From Clostridia bacterium (GTDB lineage Bacteria; Bacillota; Clostridia; Christensenellales; Aristaeellaceae): a stretch of 61,966 nucleotides of DNA. The number at the start of each line of letters is the position of its first letter. The stretch's first letter is position 1. Positions 1-7,779 of this stretch are shown piece by piece. The DNA is taken from assembly GCA_017527065.1 (NCBI GenBank), contig JAFXQO010000007.1, positions 1 through 61,966 of the forward strand, read 5' to 3'. The notes under the pieces were generated by a model. It made no database searches. It saw only the letters and a list, made by a program, of their open reading frames with translations, and had not been told where the DNA came from. The translations under genes and the position numbers were made by a program.

Positions 1-72
1 GAAAAGCAGAGAGCGAAGTGATAGAATAAAGTCACCACAACCCAAACTATCACGGGAAAGGAGCTCTCTGCC

Positions 73-126
73 ATGGATAGGATAGCACAGGAGGCACACG
101 CGCGTCAACGGTTTCTGAAGTATTAT
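73..126 (+). pseudogene. Possible IS transposase N-terminal remnant
   Basis: A frame opening with MDRIAQEAHARQRFLKYY recalls from memory the N-terminus of IS481/IS3-type transposases, which carry a helix-turn-helix here. It is preceded by GGAAAGGAGC, a plausible ribosome-binding site. After about 18 residues the frame stays open to 297 but its residues no longer resemble a transposase, while the overlapping frame encodes a restriction endonuclease. I infer that only the start of an insertion sequence survives, joined to the endonuclease gene. The family match rests on a short segment and is uncertain. Confidence 0.35.
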
Positions 127-719
127 CTGGGGCATGGGGATTCTTTCTGGTCAAGAACTATGCAGACGAATTTCTTTCTGCTCTTGAAAGCAATGGAAAG
201 AAGCTGCCTTTACCGGAAGATGATGAAGATGAAAGCGTCGGAGCTACTGCTGACGATATCATTGAGGGCACAAGGGATTTCATTCTCAAAGAGCTGAGTC
301 GGCAGTTAAAAGGCTATGACCTTGAAAACTTTGTATCTGATCTTCTCCGGGCTATGGGATATCGTGCTACTGTATCACTGCATGGTGGTGATAGTGGGAT
401 CGATATCACCGCCTACAAGGATGAACTGCCTCCTCGGATTCTGGTTCAAGTCAAGAGTCAGGACAGCGATATAAAGGAAACCACAATTCAGTCCCTGAAG
501 GGCGCAATGCGCGAAGGCGATTACGGCCTGTTCGTGACGTTATCCAATTATACGAAAAACGCTCAAAAATATCTGGATAGCACTCCGATCATCCGAGGTA
601 TCAATGGTACTGAACTGGTTGATCTTATACTGAAATACTACGAAGACCTGAGCGAGAAATACCGCAAGATGATCCCGCTGAAGATGGTTTACATACCTGT
701 ACCCAAAGAAGAGCTTTAA
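81..719 (+). pseudogene. Mrr-family restriction endonuclease, 5'-truncated
   Basis: This frame is open from just after a TAG at 78-80 to the stop at 717-719 but has no start codon before 354. It encodes about 210 residues matching the C-terminal two thirds of Mrr-type enzymes. A helical segment (FFLVKNYADEFLSAL) and an acidic linker (PEDDEDES) come first. The Mrr_cat fold follows, with GIDITAYKDE and VQVKSQ supplying the D...QxK nuclease motif. The end, KMVYIPVP, is typical of the family. The N-terminal DNA or modified-base recognition part (about 100-150 residues in relatives) is missing, apparently replaced by the segment upstream. Starting at ATG 354 would lose part of the catalytic fold, so I call it a broken gene. 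Base composition is more AT-rich than the genes from 1.5 kb on. Confidence 0.7.
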
Positions 720-938
720 TATATCGACAACCTTTCACTCACCGGCACCGTGCCGACGTTTGATGGGGGTGTCGCTTTGTAGCCGCATAAACGCAACGTG
801 CCGCCTACGTTTGCCCCGTCGCGGGCTTGTCCGCTTCCGGCGACCACGTGGGCGACAGAGCGCGAGCACCTGGTTAAGCCTCCGCTGACCTTTTTTGTTT
901 CCTTCTCCCGAAGGAAACAGGCCCTATGTCCCGTCTCT

Positions 939-1098
939 CACTTTTGCACGATTGCTCCGAAAATCCCCCGACCAATCGTGCTAAGGTGCACCCATCGAAA
1001 AAAGCAATCGTGCAAAAGTGGAAGGGGTTCAACGCCCGGAAACTCCACTTTTTCCGGTTTTCAGAAGGGGATATGAGAGGGGCAATCGTGCTAAAGTG
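939..1098. repeat. Four copies of a 17-bp GCAATCGTGCWAARGTG repeat
   Basis: The element occurs at 939-955 (minus orientation), 973-988 (lacking the first G), 1004-1020 and 1082-1098 (all plus). The minus copy and the 1004 copy are perfect 17-bp inverted repeats that could pair around a loop of about 48 nt. The other two copies differ at one or two positions (TAAGG or TAAAG instead of AAAAG). No convincing gene covers this stretch (720-1188), which otherwise holds only a short palindrome at 743-755 (CGGCACCGTGCCG). Role unknown: it could be a regulator operator, a REP-like mobile repeat or an attachment-type sequence beside the tRNA. Confidence 0.75.
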
Positions 1099-1140
1099 CC
1101 CGAAAAAGCCCGTAATTACTGGCATTTTGACAAAAAGAAA

Positions 1141-1187
1141 CTGCACGGCAATCCTGACACACTTTGTATCAAAATTGCCGTGCAGTT
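1141..1187 (-). terminator. Terminator of the tRNA-Ser gene
   Basis: The arms CTGCACGGCAAT (1141-1152) and ATTGCCGTGCAG (1174-1185) form a perfect 12-bp stem. Read on the minus strand it lies immediately after the tRNA CCA end and is followed by TTTCTTTTTG, so it fits an intrinsic terminator. The 21-nt loop is longer than usual. Confidence 0.8.
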
Positions 1188-1188
1188 A

Positions 1189-1279
1189 TGGCGGAGAGTC
1201 AGGGATTTGAACCCTGGGTGCGCTATCAACGCACACACGATTTCCAGTCGTGCGCCTTAGACCACTCAGCCAACTCTCC
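1189..1279 (-). tRNA. tRNA-Ser (anticodon GGA)
   Basis: Reading the minus strand, the gene starts GGAGAGTTGGCTGAGTGG and ends ACTCTCC-G-CCA, so a 7-bp acceptor stem pairs perfectly and the CCA is encoded. The anticodon arm is CACGA-CTGGAAA-TCGTG, giving anticodon GGA, which decodes UCC/UCU serine codons. A long variable arm (TGTGCG...CGCACC) and the T arm CAGGGTTCAAATCCCTG are present, as expected for a class II serine tRNA of about 91 nt. Confidence 0.96.
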
Positions 1280-1307
1280 AGATGACTTCCAGCCGTCAAC
1301 AGCGCAT

Positions 1308-1336
1308 ATTATACCGCCTTTCCCTGAAAAAGTCAA
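1308..1336 (-). promoter_or_regulatory. SigA promoter of tRNA-Ser
   Basis: On the minus strand, TTGACT (1336-1331), a 17-bp spacer and a perfect TATAAT (1313-1308) lie about 29 nt upstream of the mature 5' end of the tRNA, which suits its transcription start. Confidence 0.85.
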
Positions 1337-1419
1337 TATGTCTGCCACGCAAAATTTTCACGAGTTTCTCAGGTCAAATCCTATACACTTAATTGACACC
1401 GTCCGCCCGCGCAAAGAAC

Positions 1420-1448
1420 TTGCAAAGCGCGCGGTTTTGCGGTATGAT
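1420..1448 (+). promoter_or_regulatory. Probable SigA promoter of the zapA operon
   Basis: TTGCAA (1420-1425), a 17-bp spacer and TATGAT (1443-1448) precede zapA by about 40 nt. An overlapping TATAAT at 1448-1453 lacks a well-spaced -35 box. Confidence 0.55.
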
Positions 1449-1487
1449 ATAATCGTAGAAAAATGAATGCCGCGGCGAGGGAGATTT

Positions 1488-1769
1488 ATGGCAAAGACGA
1501 GAACAACCGTCCGCATCGCCGGACGCGATTATCCGATCAGCAGCAGCGACAGCGAGGCTTATGTGCAGCGCGTGGCGCGCTATGTCGACCGAAAAATAAA
1601 CGAGCTCAGCTTGGCAACGCGCCTGAACGCGCTCGACAGCGCGACCCTGGCCGCCATGACCATCGCGGACGAGCTGGCCAAGACGCAGGTGGAGCTCACA
1701 CGCCTGCGCGCCCAGCTGGAGCAGGAGCGGGCGGCGTTCCATGCTCAGCGCGGGGAGGACCAGGCATGA
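1488..1769 (+). CDS. zapA: Cell division protein ZapA
   Basis: This 93-residue protein begins MAKTRTTVRIAGRDYPI, followed by YVQRVARYVDRKINEL and a C-terminal coiled coil (ELAKTQVELTRLRAQLEQER). That is the layout of ZapA, which binds and cross-links FtsZ filaments at the division ring. I chose ATG 1488 because GAGGGAG lies just upstream; an ATG at 1467 in frame would add seven residues without a good site. The stop overlaps the ATG of the next gene (ATGA), so the two are translationally coupled. In many Firmicutes zapA lies close to mutS2, as it does here. Confidence 0.9.
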   Translation: MAKTRTTVRIAGRDYPISSSDSEAYVQRVARYVDRKINELSLATRLNALDSATLAAMTIADELAKTQVELTRLRAQLEQERAAFHAQRGEDQA

Positions 1770-4138
1770 GCATCGAGCTCCTCTCCCCCGCCGGCACGAG
1801 CGAGGCGCTGGTGGCCGCCGTGCAGAACGGCGCGGACGCCGTGTATCTCGGCGCGCAGATGCTCAACGCCCGGGCGGGCGCGGGGAATTTCGACCGGGAC
1901 GCGCTGCGCTGGGCGGCGGACTACGCCCACGAGCGCGGCGCGCGCATTCACGTGACGGTCAACACCATGGTGAAGGAGTCGGAAAGCGCGCTGCTGGAGG
2001 AAGTGGCGGAGCAGATGGCCTTCGCCGGCGTGGACGCCGCCATCGTGCAGGATCTGGGCGTGGCGAAGGCGCTCAGGGCCATGCTGCCCTCGCTTCCTTT
2101 GCACGCCAGCACGCAGATGGCCGTGCATAACCGGCAGGGCGTGCGCTTCGCGAAGGAAGCGGGATTCAGCCGCGTGGTGCTGGCGCGGGAGCTGACCTTC
2201 CAGGAAATCGCGGCCTGCGCGGCGGAAGGCCTTGAGATCGAGGCCTTCGCCCACGGCGCGCTGTGCGTGAGCTGTTCCGGCCAGTGCCTGTTCTCCAGCC
2301 TCGTGGGCGGCCGCAGCGGCAACCGGGGCCAGTGCGCCCAGCCCTGCCGCCTCCCCTACCGACTGGAAGGCGCGGTGAAGGCGGAGGGCTTCCTGCTTTC
2401 GCCGAAGGATCTGTGGACGCTCGACTGCCTTTCCGACCTGGCCGAAGCGGGCGTGCGCAGTCTGAAGATCGAGGGGCGCTTGAAGCGGCCGGAGTACGTG
2501 GCCGTGGTCACGCGGGCGTATCGCGAGGCCCTCGACCTGCTGGAAACCTACGGCGAATACGAGCCGGAGGAAGAGACGCGCGAGGCGCTCCGGCAGATTT
2601 TCAACCGCGGCGGCTTCACGCGGGGCTACGGTCCTGGCCTGATCGATCAGGAGCTGATGTCTCACCAGAAGCCGAATCACGCCGGCTCCCCGGTGGGCCG
2701 ATTGGTCGCGCCGGGCAAAATCGCGCTCACCCGGGACGTGGCCGCGGCGGACGCGCTGGCTTTCCGGGGCGGAAACGGCGCGGAATATCCCATGCGGCTC
2801 GAAGGCGCGGCGGGCGAGACCGTTCGTGCCAGGACGCCGGCCGGCGCGCGGCCGGGCACGACCCTCTGGCGGCTCACCAGCGACGAACAGATGAAGGAAG
2901 CCCGCGCCAGCATGAACGGCGAAAACCGCCGGGAACCGGTCTGCGGCCGGTTCTGCGCGCGCGTGGGCGAGCGGGCGGCGCTGGATGTGACCGACGGCGT
3001 CCGCACGGCGCGCGCGGAGGGCGACCTCGTGGCGCGGGCCACGGGCAAGCCCGCCGATCCCGCGCGGGTCCGCGCCCAGCTGACGAAGACCGGCGCGGTG
3101 CCCTATGAACTCATCGACCTGGCGCTGAACGTGGACGCGGACGCCTTCCTGCCCGCGTCCATGCTGAACGACCTGCCGCGGCGGGCCTTCGAGGCGCTGG
3201 GCGAAAAGCGCGTCGCGGACGCCCGCGTGTGCGACGCGGAGGCGAAGCCCCTGCCGCCTCCCGGCGATCCCGACCCGGACAAGCCGGCGGCCCCGCGGCT
3301 GCGGGTCCAGGCGCCGGACATGGCGAGTCTGCGCCTGGCGCTTCGATGCGGCGCGGACGAGGCCGTGTTCGCGCCGGAGGATCTGACCCGCGCGGCGCTG
3401 GACGAGGCCGCGGCCCAGGCGGATTTCCCCTTCGCGCTGGCGCTGCCGGACACCCTGGACGGCGCTTCGCTGGAGGCGCTGAACGCCTGGGCGTGGGAAA
3501 ATGAAGGGAAGATCACGGCGGTCCTCCGCTCGAACGCGGCGCACCTCGCCATGAAATGGCCGGGCGAAGCCCATCTGGACGCGGGGCTGAACCTGGCCTC
3601 GCGGCGGGCGCTGGAAGCGGCGGGGCTGGGCCGGGACGCGGCGCTCTACGCGCCCTCGATCGAGCTGAATACGAGCGAGATCAGGAGGATGGGCGCAGGC
3701 GGACGGCGCGAGCTGATCGTGTACGGCCGGATGCGGCTGATGTCGCTGCGGCACTGTCCTATCCGCGCGCAGCTGGGCGGCCGGCACGACGCCTGCGCCC
3801 GCTGCGACGCCGCGCCGGAGGAGAAAAAGCTGAACGCGCACCGGCTCGTCGACCGGACGGACGCGGCCTTCCCGCTGCGGCGGCAGAAGAGCCCGGGCGG
3901 GTGCATCGTGAAGGTGATGAACAGCGTGCCCCTGATGCTCCTGCGGCACGCGGGCCGGCTGCCCGCGGCGGCGGCCTGGCGCGTGATCCTCACCGATGAG
4001 GACGAGGCGAGGACGGCGGACATCGTGCGCCTGCACGCCATGGCCCTGCGGGGCGAAGATTACAAAAATACCGACGCCTGGCGGCGGCTGGAAAACGAGC
4101 CGTCCACCACGGGGCATTTTTTCCGGGGCGTGGAATAA
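1766..4138 (+). CDS. U32 family peptidase / RlhA-like protein
   Basis: The 790-residue protein starts MSIELLSPAGTSEALVAAV, the classic U32 N-terminus. Around residues 165-195 it carries the family cysteine cluster, seen as CVSCSGQC and, a little later, GQCAQPC, expected to hold an iron-sulfur cluster. A long C-terminal part (about residues 380-790) corresponds to the extended U32 type with the additional collagenase-like domain, ending in a further cysteine-containing segment (CPIRAQLGG...CARC). Family members include proteases and RlhA, which hydroxylates a cytidine of 23S rRNA; the long form with the Cys cluster favours the RNA-modification role, but this is inference. ATG 1766 overlaps the zapA stop. 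An open frame continues upstream to 1463 but lies within zapA and is not used. Confidence 0.88.
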   Translation: MSIELLSPAGTSEALVAAVQNGADAVYLGAQMLNARAGAGNFDRDALRWAADYAHERGARIHVTVNTMVKESESALLEEVAEQMAFAGVDAAIVQDLGVAKALRAMLPSLPLHASTQMAVHNRQGVRFAKEAGFSRVVLARELTFQEIAACAAEGLEIEAFAHGALCVSCSGQCLFSSLVGGRSGNRGQCAQPCRLPYRLEGAVKAEGFLLSPKDLWTLDCLSDLAEAGVRSLKIEGRLKRPEYVAVVTRAYREALDLLETYGEYEPEEETREALRQIFNRGGFTRGYGPGLIDQELMSHQKPNHAGSPVGRLVAPGKIALTRDVAAADALAFRGGNGAEYPMRLEGAAGETVRARTPAGARPGTTLWRLTSDEQMKEARASMNGENRREPVCGRFCARVGERAALDVTDGVRTARAEGDLVARATGKPADPARVRAQLTKTGAVPYELIDLALNVDADAFLPASMLNDLPRRAFEALGEKRVADARVCDAEAKPLPPPGDPDPDKPAAPRLRVQAPDMASLRLALRCGADEAVFAPEDLTRAALDEAAAQADFPFALALPDTLDGASLEALNAWAWENEGKITAVLRSNAAHLAMKWPGEAHLDAGLNLASRRALEAAGLGRDAALYAPSIELNTSEIRRMGAGGRRELIVYGRMRLMSLRHCPIRAQLGGRHDACARCDAAPEEKKLNAHRLVDRTDAAFPLRRQKSPGGCIVKVMNSVPLMLLRHAGRLPAAAAWRVILTDEDEARTADIVRLHAMALRGEDYKNTDAWRRLENEPSTTGHFFRGVE

Positions 4139-4171
4139 AGACAATTCAGTTGCGAAAGGAAGTTGAAAGGG

Positions 4172-6526
4172 ATGCGCGAAAGGAATTTGCGCGTGCTTGA
4201 ATTTCATAAAATCAGGGATATGCTCGCGGCGCTGGCCATATCCGACATGGGGCGGGAGCGCGTTCAGGCGCTGGAGCCTTCCTCCGACCCGACCGAAGTG
4301 CGCGGTCTGCAGCAGCAGACCGAGGAGGCGGGCACGGTCATCGCCTACACCGGCGGCAACCCCATGCTCTCCTTCGACGACGTGCGCGAGCATTTGAAGC
4401 GCGCCGCCGTGGGCGCGACGCTGAACCCCAAGGCGCTTTTAGAGGTGGCCGAGTCGCTGCGGGCGGCGCGGGGCGTTCGCAGCGCGCTGGTGACGGACCG
4501 GGAGAACACGCCCCTCATCACCGGCATGGCCTCGGGCCTGTCCACCAACCGACCGTTAGAGGAGGACATATTCGACGCCATCCTCTCCGAGGATGAAATA
4601 TCCGACCACGCCAGCCCGGAGCTGTACGACATCCGGCGGCACATCCGCCAGTGCAACGACCGCGTGCGCGAAAAGCTGAATTCGATCATCCACAACCCCT
4701 CCATGCAGAAATACCTGCAGGACGCCATCATCACCCAGCGCGCGGGGCGCTATGTCATTCCCGTGCGCGCCGAGGCGCGGCAGTTCGTGCAGGGGCTGAT
4801 ACACGACCAGTCCTCCAGCGGCGCCACGCTGTTCATTGAGCCCATGGGCGTTGTGGAGGCCGGCAACGACTTAAAGCAGTGGACCGGCAAGGAGCAGCAG
4901 GAGATCGAGCGCATATTGCGCGCCCTCTCCCAGAAGGTCGCGCCCGAGGCCGACCTGATGGCCGCCAACCTGAATATCCTCGCGGAGCTGGACATGATCT
5001 TCGCCAAGGCGTACCTGGGCCGCGACATGCGCGCCACCACGCCGAAGCTGAACACCGAGGGCCGCATCAACATCAAGTTCGGCCGGCACCCGCTGATCGA
5101 CCCGGCGAAGGTAGTGCCCATGAACCTATGGATGGGTCAGGACTTCACCACCCTGGTGGTCACCGGCCCGAACACCGGCGGCAAGACCGTGACGCTCAAG
5201 ACCGTGGGCCTGATGACGCTCATGGCCCAGGCGGGGCTCATGGTGCCCGCCGAGATCGGCACGGAGCTGGCCATATTCGACGAGGTGTTCGCCGATATCG
5301 GCGACGAGCAGTCCATCGAGCAGTCCCTCTCCACCTTCTCCAGCCACATGACCAACATCGTGTCCATCCTCGAGAGCGTGACGCCGCAGTCGCTGGTGCT
5401 GTTCGACGAGCTGGGCGCGGGCACCGACCCCACCGAGGGCGCGGCGCTGGCCATGTCCATCCTGGAGACGCTCAAGGAGCAGGGCGTGCGCACGTTGGCC
5501 ACCACGCACTACGCCGAGCTCAAGGCCTACGCGCTGTCCACCGTGGGGGTGGAGAACGCCTCCGTCGAGTTCGACATCGAGACGCTGCGGCCCACCTACC
5601 GGCTGTCCATCGGCGTGCCGGGCAAGTCCAACGCCTTCGAGATTTCCAGAAAGCTCGGCCTGCCGGAATACATCATCAAGAGCGCCAACGAAAAGCTGAG
5701 CAAGGACCAGATCCGCTTCGAGGACGTCATCGCCAACGCGGAATACCACCGGCAGATCGCCGAGCGCGAACGAAAGCTGGCCGAGGAGGCCCACAAGGAG
5801 ACCCAGACCCTGCGCGACGAGGCCGAGAAGCTCCGCCGCGAGATCAGTCAGCAGCGCGATAGCATGCTCAAAAAGGCCAAGGAAGACGCCCGCAAGGTGC
5901 TGGTGAAGGCCCAGCGGGAGAGCGAGCAGCTCATCTCGGACCTCAAGAAGGCCCGCTCCAAGGAAGGCCCCTCCTTCAAAGAGCACGAGCTGAACGAGAT
6001 CCGCAACAAGCTGCAGGGCTCCATCGACGACATGTCGGAGGGCTTGCGCATGCAGGCGGATACCCTCGTGGAGCCGCCGAAGGACCTGAAGCCTGGCGAG
6101 ACGGTGGAACTCTTGGCGCTGAACACCAAGGGCACCATCGTCACCCCGCCGGACGCAAAGGGCGAGGCGCTGGTGCAGGCGGGCATCATGAAGATGAAGG
6201 TGCACGTGTCGCAGATGCGGCGCGCGCAGGAGGAAAAGAAAAAGACGCGGCCCGCCAGCACGGTGACGCTGGCCAGCCGGCCGGTGAGCATGGAGTGCGA
6301 CGTGCGCGGCATGACGCTGGAGGAAGCCATCCAGGCGGTCGACCTGTTCATCGACGGCTGCGTGATGCAGTCGCTGAAGAACGTTCAAATCATTCACGGC
6401 AAGGGCACCGGCACGCTGCGCGCCGGCATCCAGCAGCACCTGAAAAAGCATCCCTCCGTGACCGAATTCCGCCTGGGCAAGTACGGCGAGGGCGAGGACG
6501 GCGTGACCGTCGTGACGCTGAAATAG
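4172..6526 (+). CDS. mutS2: Endonuclease MutS2
   Basis: The 784-residue protein has the MutS2 order: an N-terminal helical lever/clamp, the ABC-type ATPase with Walker A GPNTGGKTVTLKTVG (about residue 335) and Walker B LVLFDELGAGTDPTEGAAL, a charged coiled coil (about 510-620), and a C-terminal Smr nuclease domain (DVRGMTLEEA, then IHGKGTGTLRAG). In Firmicutes MutS2 acts on branched DNA and on collided or stalled ribosomes rather than in mismatch repair. ATG 4172 is preceded by AAAGGAAG at a normal distance; a TTG three codons upstream is possible but badly spaced. It sits 33 nt after the U32 gene, presumably in the same operon. Confidence 0.95.
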   Translation: MRERNLRVLEFHKIRDMLAALAISDMGRERVQALEPSSDPTEVRGLQQQTEEAGTVIAYTGGNPMLSFDDVREHLKRAAVGATLNPKALLEVAESLRAARGVRSALVTDRENTPLITGMASGLSTNRPLEEDIFDAILSEDEISDHASPELYDIRRHIRQCNDRVREKLNSIIHNPSMQKYLQDAIITQRAGRYVIPVRAEARQFVQGLIHDQSSSGATLFIEPMGVVEAGNDLKQWTGKEQQEIERILRALSQKVAPEADLMAANLNILAELDMIFAKAYLGRDMRATTPKLNTEGRINIKFGRHPLIDPAKVVPMNLWMGQDFTTLVVTGPNTGGKTVTLKTVGLMTLMAQAGLMVPAEIGTELAIFDEVFADIGDEQSIEQSLSTFSSHMTNIVSILESVTPQSLVLFDELGAGTDPTEGAALAMSILETLKEQGVRTLATTHYAELKAYALSTVGVENASVEFDIETLRPTYRLSIGVPGKSNAFEISRKLGLPEYIIKSANEKLSKDQIRFEDVIANAEYHRQIAERERKLAEEAHKETQTLRDEAEKLRREISQQRDSMLKKAKEDARKVLVKAQRESEQLISDLKKARSKEGPSFKEHELNEIRNKLQGSIDDMSEGLRMQADTLVEPPKDLKPGETVELLALNTKGTIVTPPDAKGEALVQAGIMKMKVHVSQMRRAQEEKKKTRPASTVTLASRPVSMECDVRGMTLEEAIQAVDLFIDGCVMQSLKNVQIIHGKGTGTLRAGIQQHLKKHPSVTEFRLGKYGEGEDGVTVVTLK

Positions 6527-6538
6527 AGGACGGACCAA

Positions 6539-7087
6539 ATGATAATCAGAAAAGCGGAGGCGCGGGACCTCCCGCGCATGATGGAAATCTACGCCAACGC
6601 GCGGGCCTTCATGGCCTCTCACGGCAATCCGAACCAGTGGGGGGCGACGAACTGGCCGCCGGAGCGCCTGATCCGCCAGGACATAAGCGAGGGAAACAGC
6701 TACGTCTGCCTGAACGGCGCGGGCCGCGTGGTCGGCGTGTTCTTCTTCATCTGCGGCGAGGACGTGGAGCCGGCCTACCGCGCCATCGAGGACGGCGCGT
6801 GGCTGGACGACAGCGCCTACGGCGTTGTGCACCGCATCGCCTCGGACGGCTCGGAAAAGGGAATCGGCGCGTTCTGCCTGAACTGGGCGTATGAACAGTG
6901 CGGCCACCTGCGCATCGACACCCACGGCGACAACATCGTGATGCAGAACCTTCTGAAAAAGCTGGGGTTCGTTCGCTGCGGCACGACCTACGTGGAGGAA
7001 GACGACGACCCCAGGCTGGCTTTTGAAAAATCGGAAAGGGCGAACCGCGAGGCGGGCGGCTCCGTCCAAAAGAGGTGGATTCAATGA
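6539..7087 (+). CDS. GNAT family N-acetyltransferase
   Basis: The 182-residue protein begins MIIRKAEARDLPRMMEIYANAR and shows the GNAT fold: a strand carrying GRVVGVFFF, then the acetyl-CoA loop region (HRIASDGSEKGIG), and a late NIVMQNLLKKLGFVRCG segment typical of the C-terminal helix. The extra WGATNWPPERLI segment is common in a clade of uncharacterised clostridial members, so the substrate is unknown. A GAGG site precedes ATG 6539. The end overlaps the ATG of the response regulator gene by four bases, so it belongs to the same operon and may be co-expressed with the two-component system. Confidence 0.85.
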   Translation: MIIRKAEARDLPRMMEIYANARAFMASHGNPNQWGATNWPPERLIRQDISEGNSYVCLNGAGRVVGVFFFICGEDVEPAYRAIEDGAWLDDSAYGVVHRIASDGSEKGIGAFCLNWAYEQCGHLRIDTHGDNIVMQNLLKKLGFVRCGTTYVEEDDDPRLAFEKSERANREAGGSVQKRWIQ

Positions 7088-7776
7088 ACAAACTCAAGAT
7101 CATGATCGTGGACGACGATCCCAACATCCAGCAGCTCATCAGCCTCTATCTCATCCGCGAGGGGTTCGACGTGACCACCGCGGCGGCGGGAGACGAGGCG
7201 CTCAGGCTCTTCAAGAGCGATCCGCCGAACCTGATGCTGCTGGACGTCATGCTGCCCGTGATGGACGGCTGGCAGGTGTGCCGCGAGGTGCGCAAGGTTT
7301 CCAACATCCCCATCATCATGCTCACCGCCAAGGACGAGACCTTCGACAAGGTGCTCGGCCTGGAGCTGGGCGCGGACGACTACATCGTGAAGCCCTTCGA
7401 CACGAAGGAGCTGGTGGCGCGCATCAAGGCGGTGCTGCGGCGGTTCCAGACGGTGGACGCCCCCGGCGCCAGCAAGGAGCTGTCCTTCCCCGGCCTCACG
7501 ATCAACATCAGCCAGTACACCGTCACCTACCTGGGCCGGCCGCTGGAGATGCCGCCCAAGGAGCTGGAGCTTCTGTATTTCCTGGCCAGCCATCCCGGCA
7601 CGGTGTTCACCCGCGAACAGCTGCTCGAACAGGTGTGGGGCTATGACTTCTTCGGCGATTCGCGCACGGTGGACGTGCACGTGAAGCGCATCCGCGACAA
7701 GCTGGTGGGCAGCGAGGAAATGGGCTGGTCTGTGCGCACGGTGTGGGGCGTGGGCTATAAGTTCGAGGTGAAATAG
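7084..7776 (+). CDS. OmpR/PhoB-family response regulator
   Basis: The 230-residue protein has a receiver domain with acidic residues D10-D12, phosphoacceptor D54 in LMLLDVMLPVMDG, T and K in MLTAKDE and VKPFD, and a C-terminal winged helix (REQLLEQVWGYDFFGDSR, then VDVHVKRIRDKL). It should bind DNA when phosphorylated by the kinase encoded four bases downstream. ATG 7084 overlaps the end of the acetyltransferase gene. The adjacent kinase and secreted HtrA-like protease suggest that it senses envelope stress and controls quality-control genes, but no operator was identified. Confidence 0.93.
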   Translation: MNKLKIMIVDDDPNIQQLISLYLIREGFDVTTAAAGDEALRLFKSDPPNLMLLDVMLPVMDGWQVCREVRKVSNIPIIMLTAKDETFDKVLGLELGADDYIVKPFDTKELVARIKAVLRRFQTVDAPGASKELSFPGLTINISQYTVTYLGRPLEMPPKELELLYFLASHPGTVFTREQLLEQVWGYDFFGDSRTVDVHVKRIRDKLVGSEEMGWSVRTVWGVGYKFEVK

Positions 7777-7779
7777 GCG

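Noticed and set aside
939-1098. CRISPR array
   Set aside because: Only four 17-bp copies with mixed orientation and uneven spacing; no leader or cas genes.
1392-1398. TTGACA at 1393 as the zapA -35 box
   Set aside because: No -10 box at 16-18 bp; the pair at 1420-1448 fits better.
1745-4393. An 882-codon minus-strand open frame across the U32 gene
   Set aside because: It is Arg/Pro/His-rich with no recognisable domain, and mirrors the GC-rich third positions of the U32 gene.
5126-7084. A 652-codon minus-strand frame opposite mutS2
   Set aside because: Low-complexity, no motif, and directly opposite a clear mutS2 gene.
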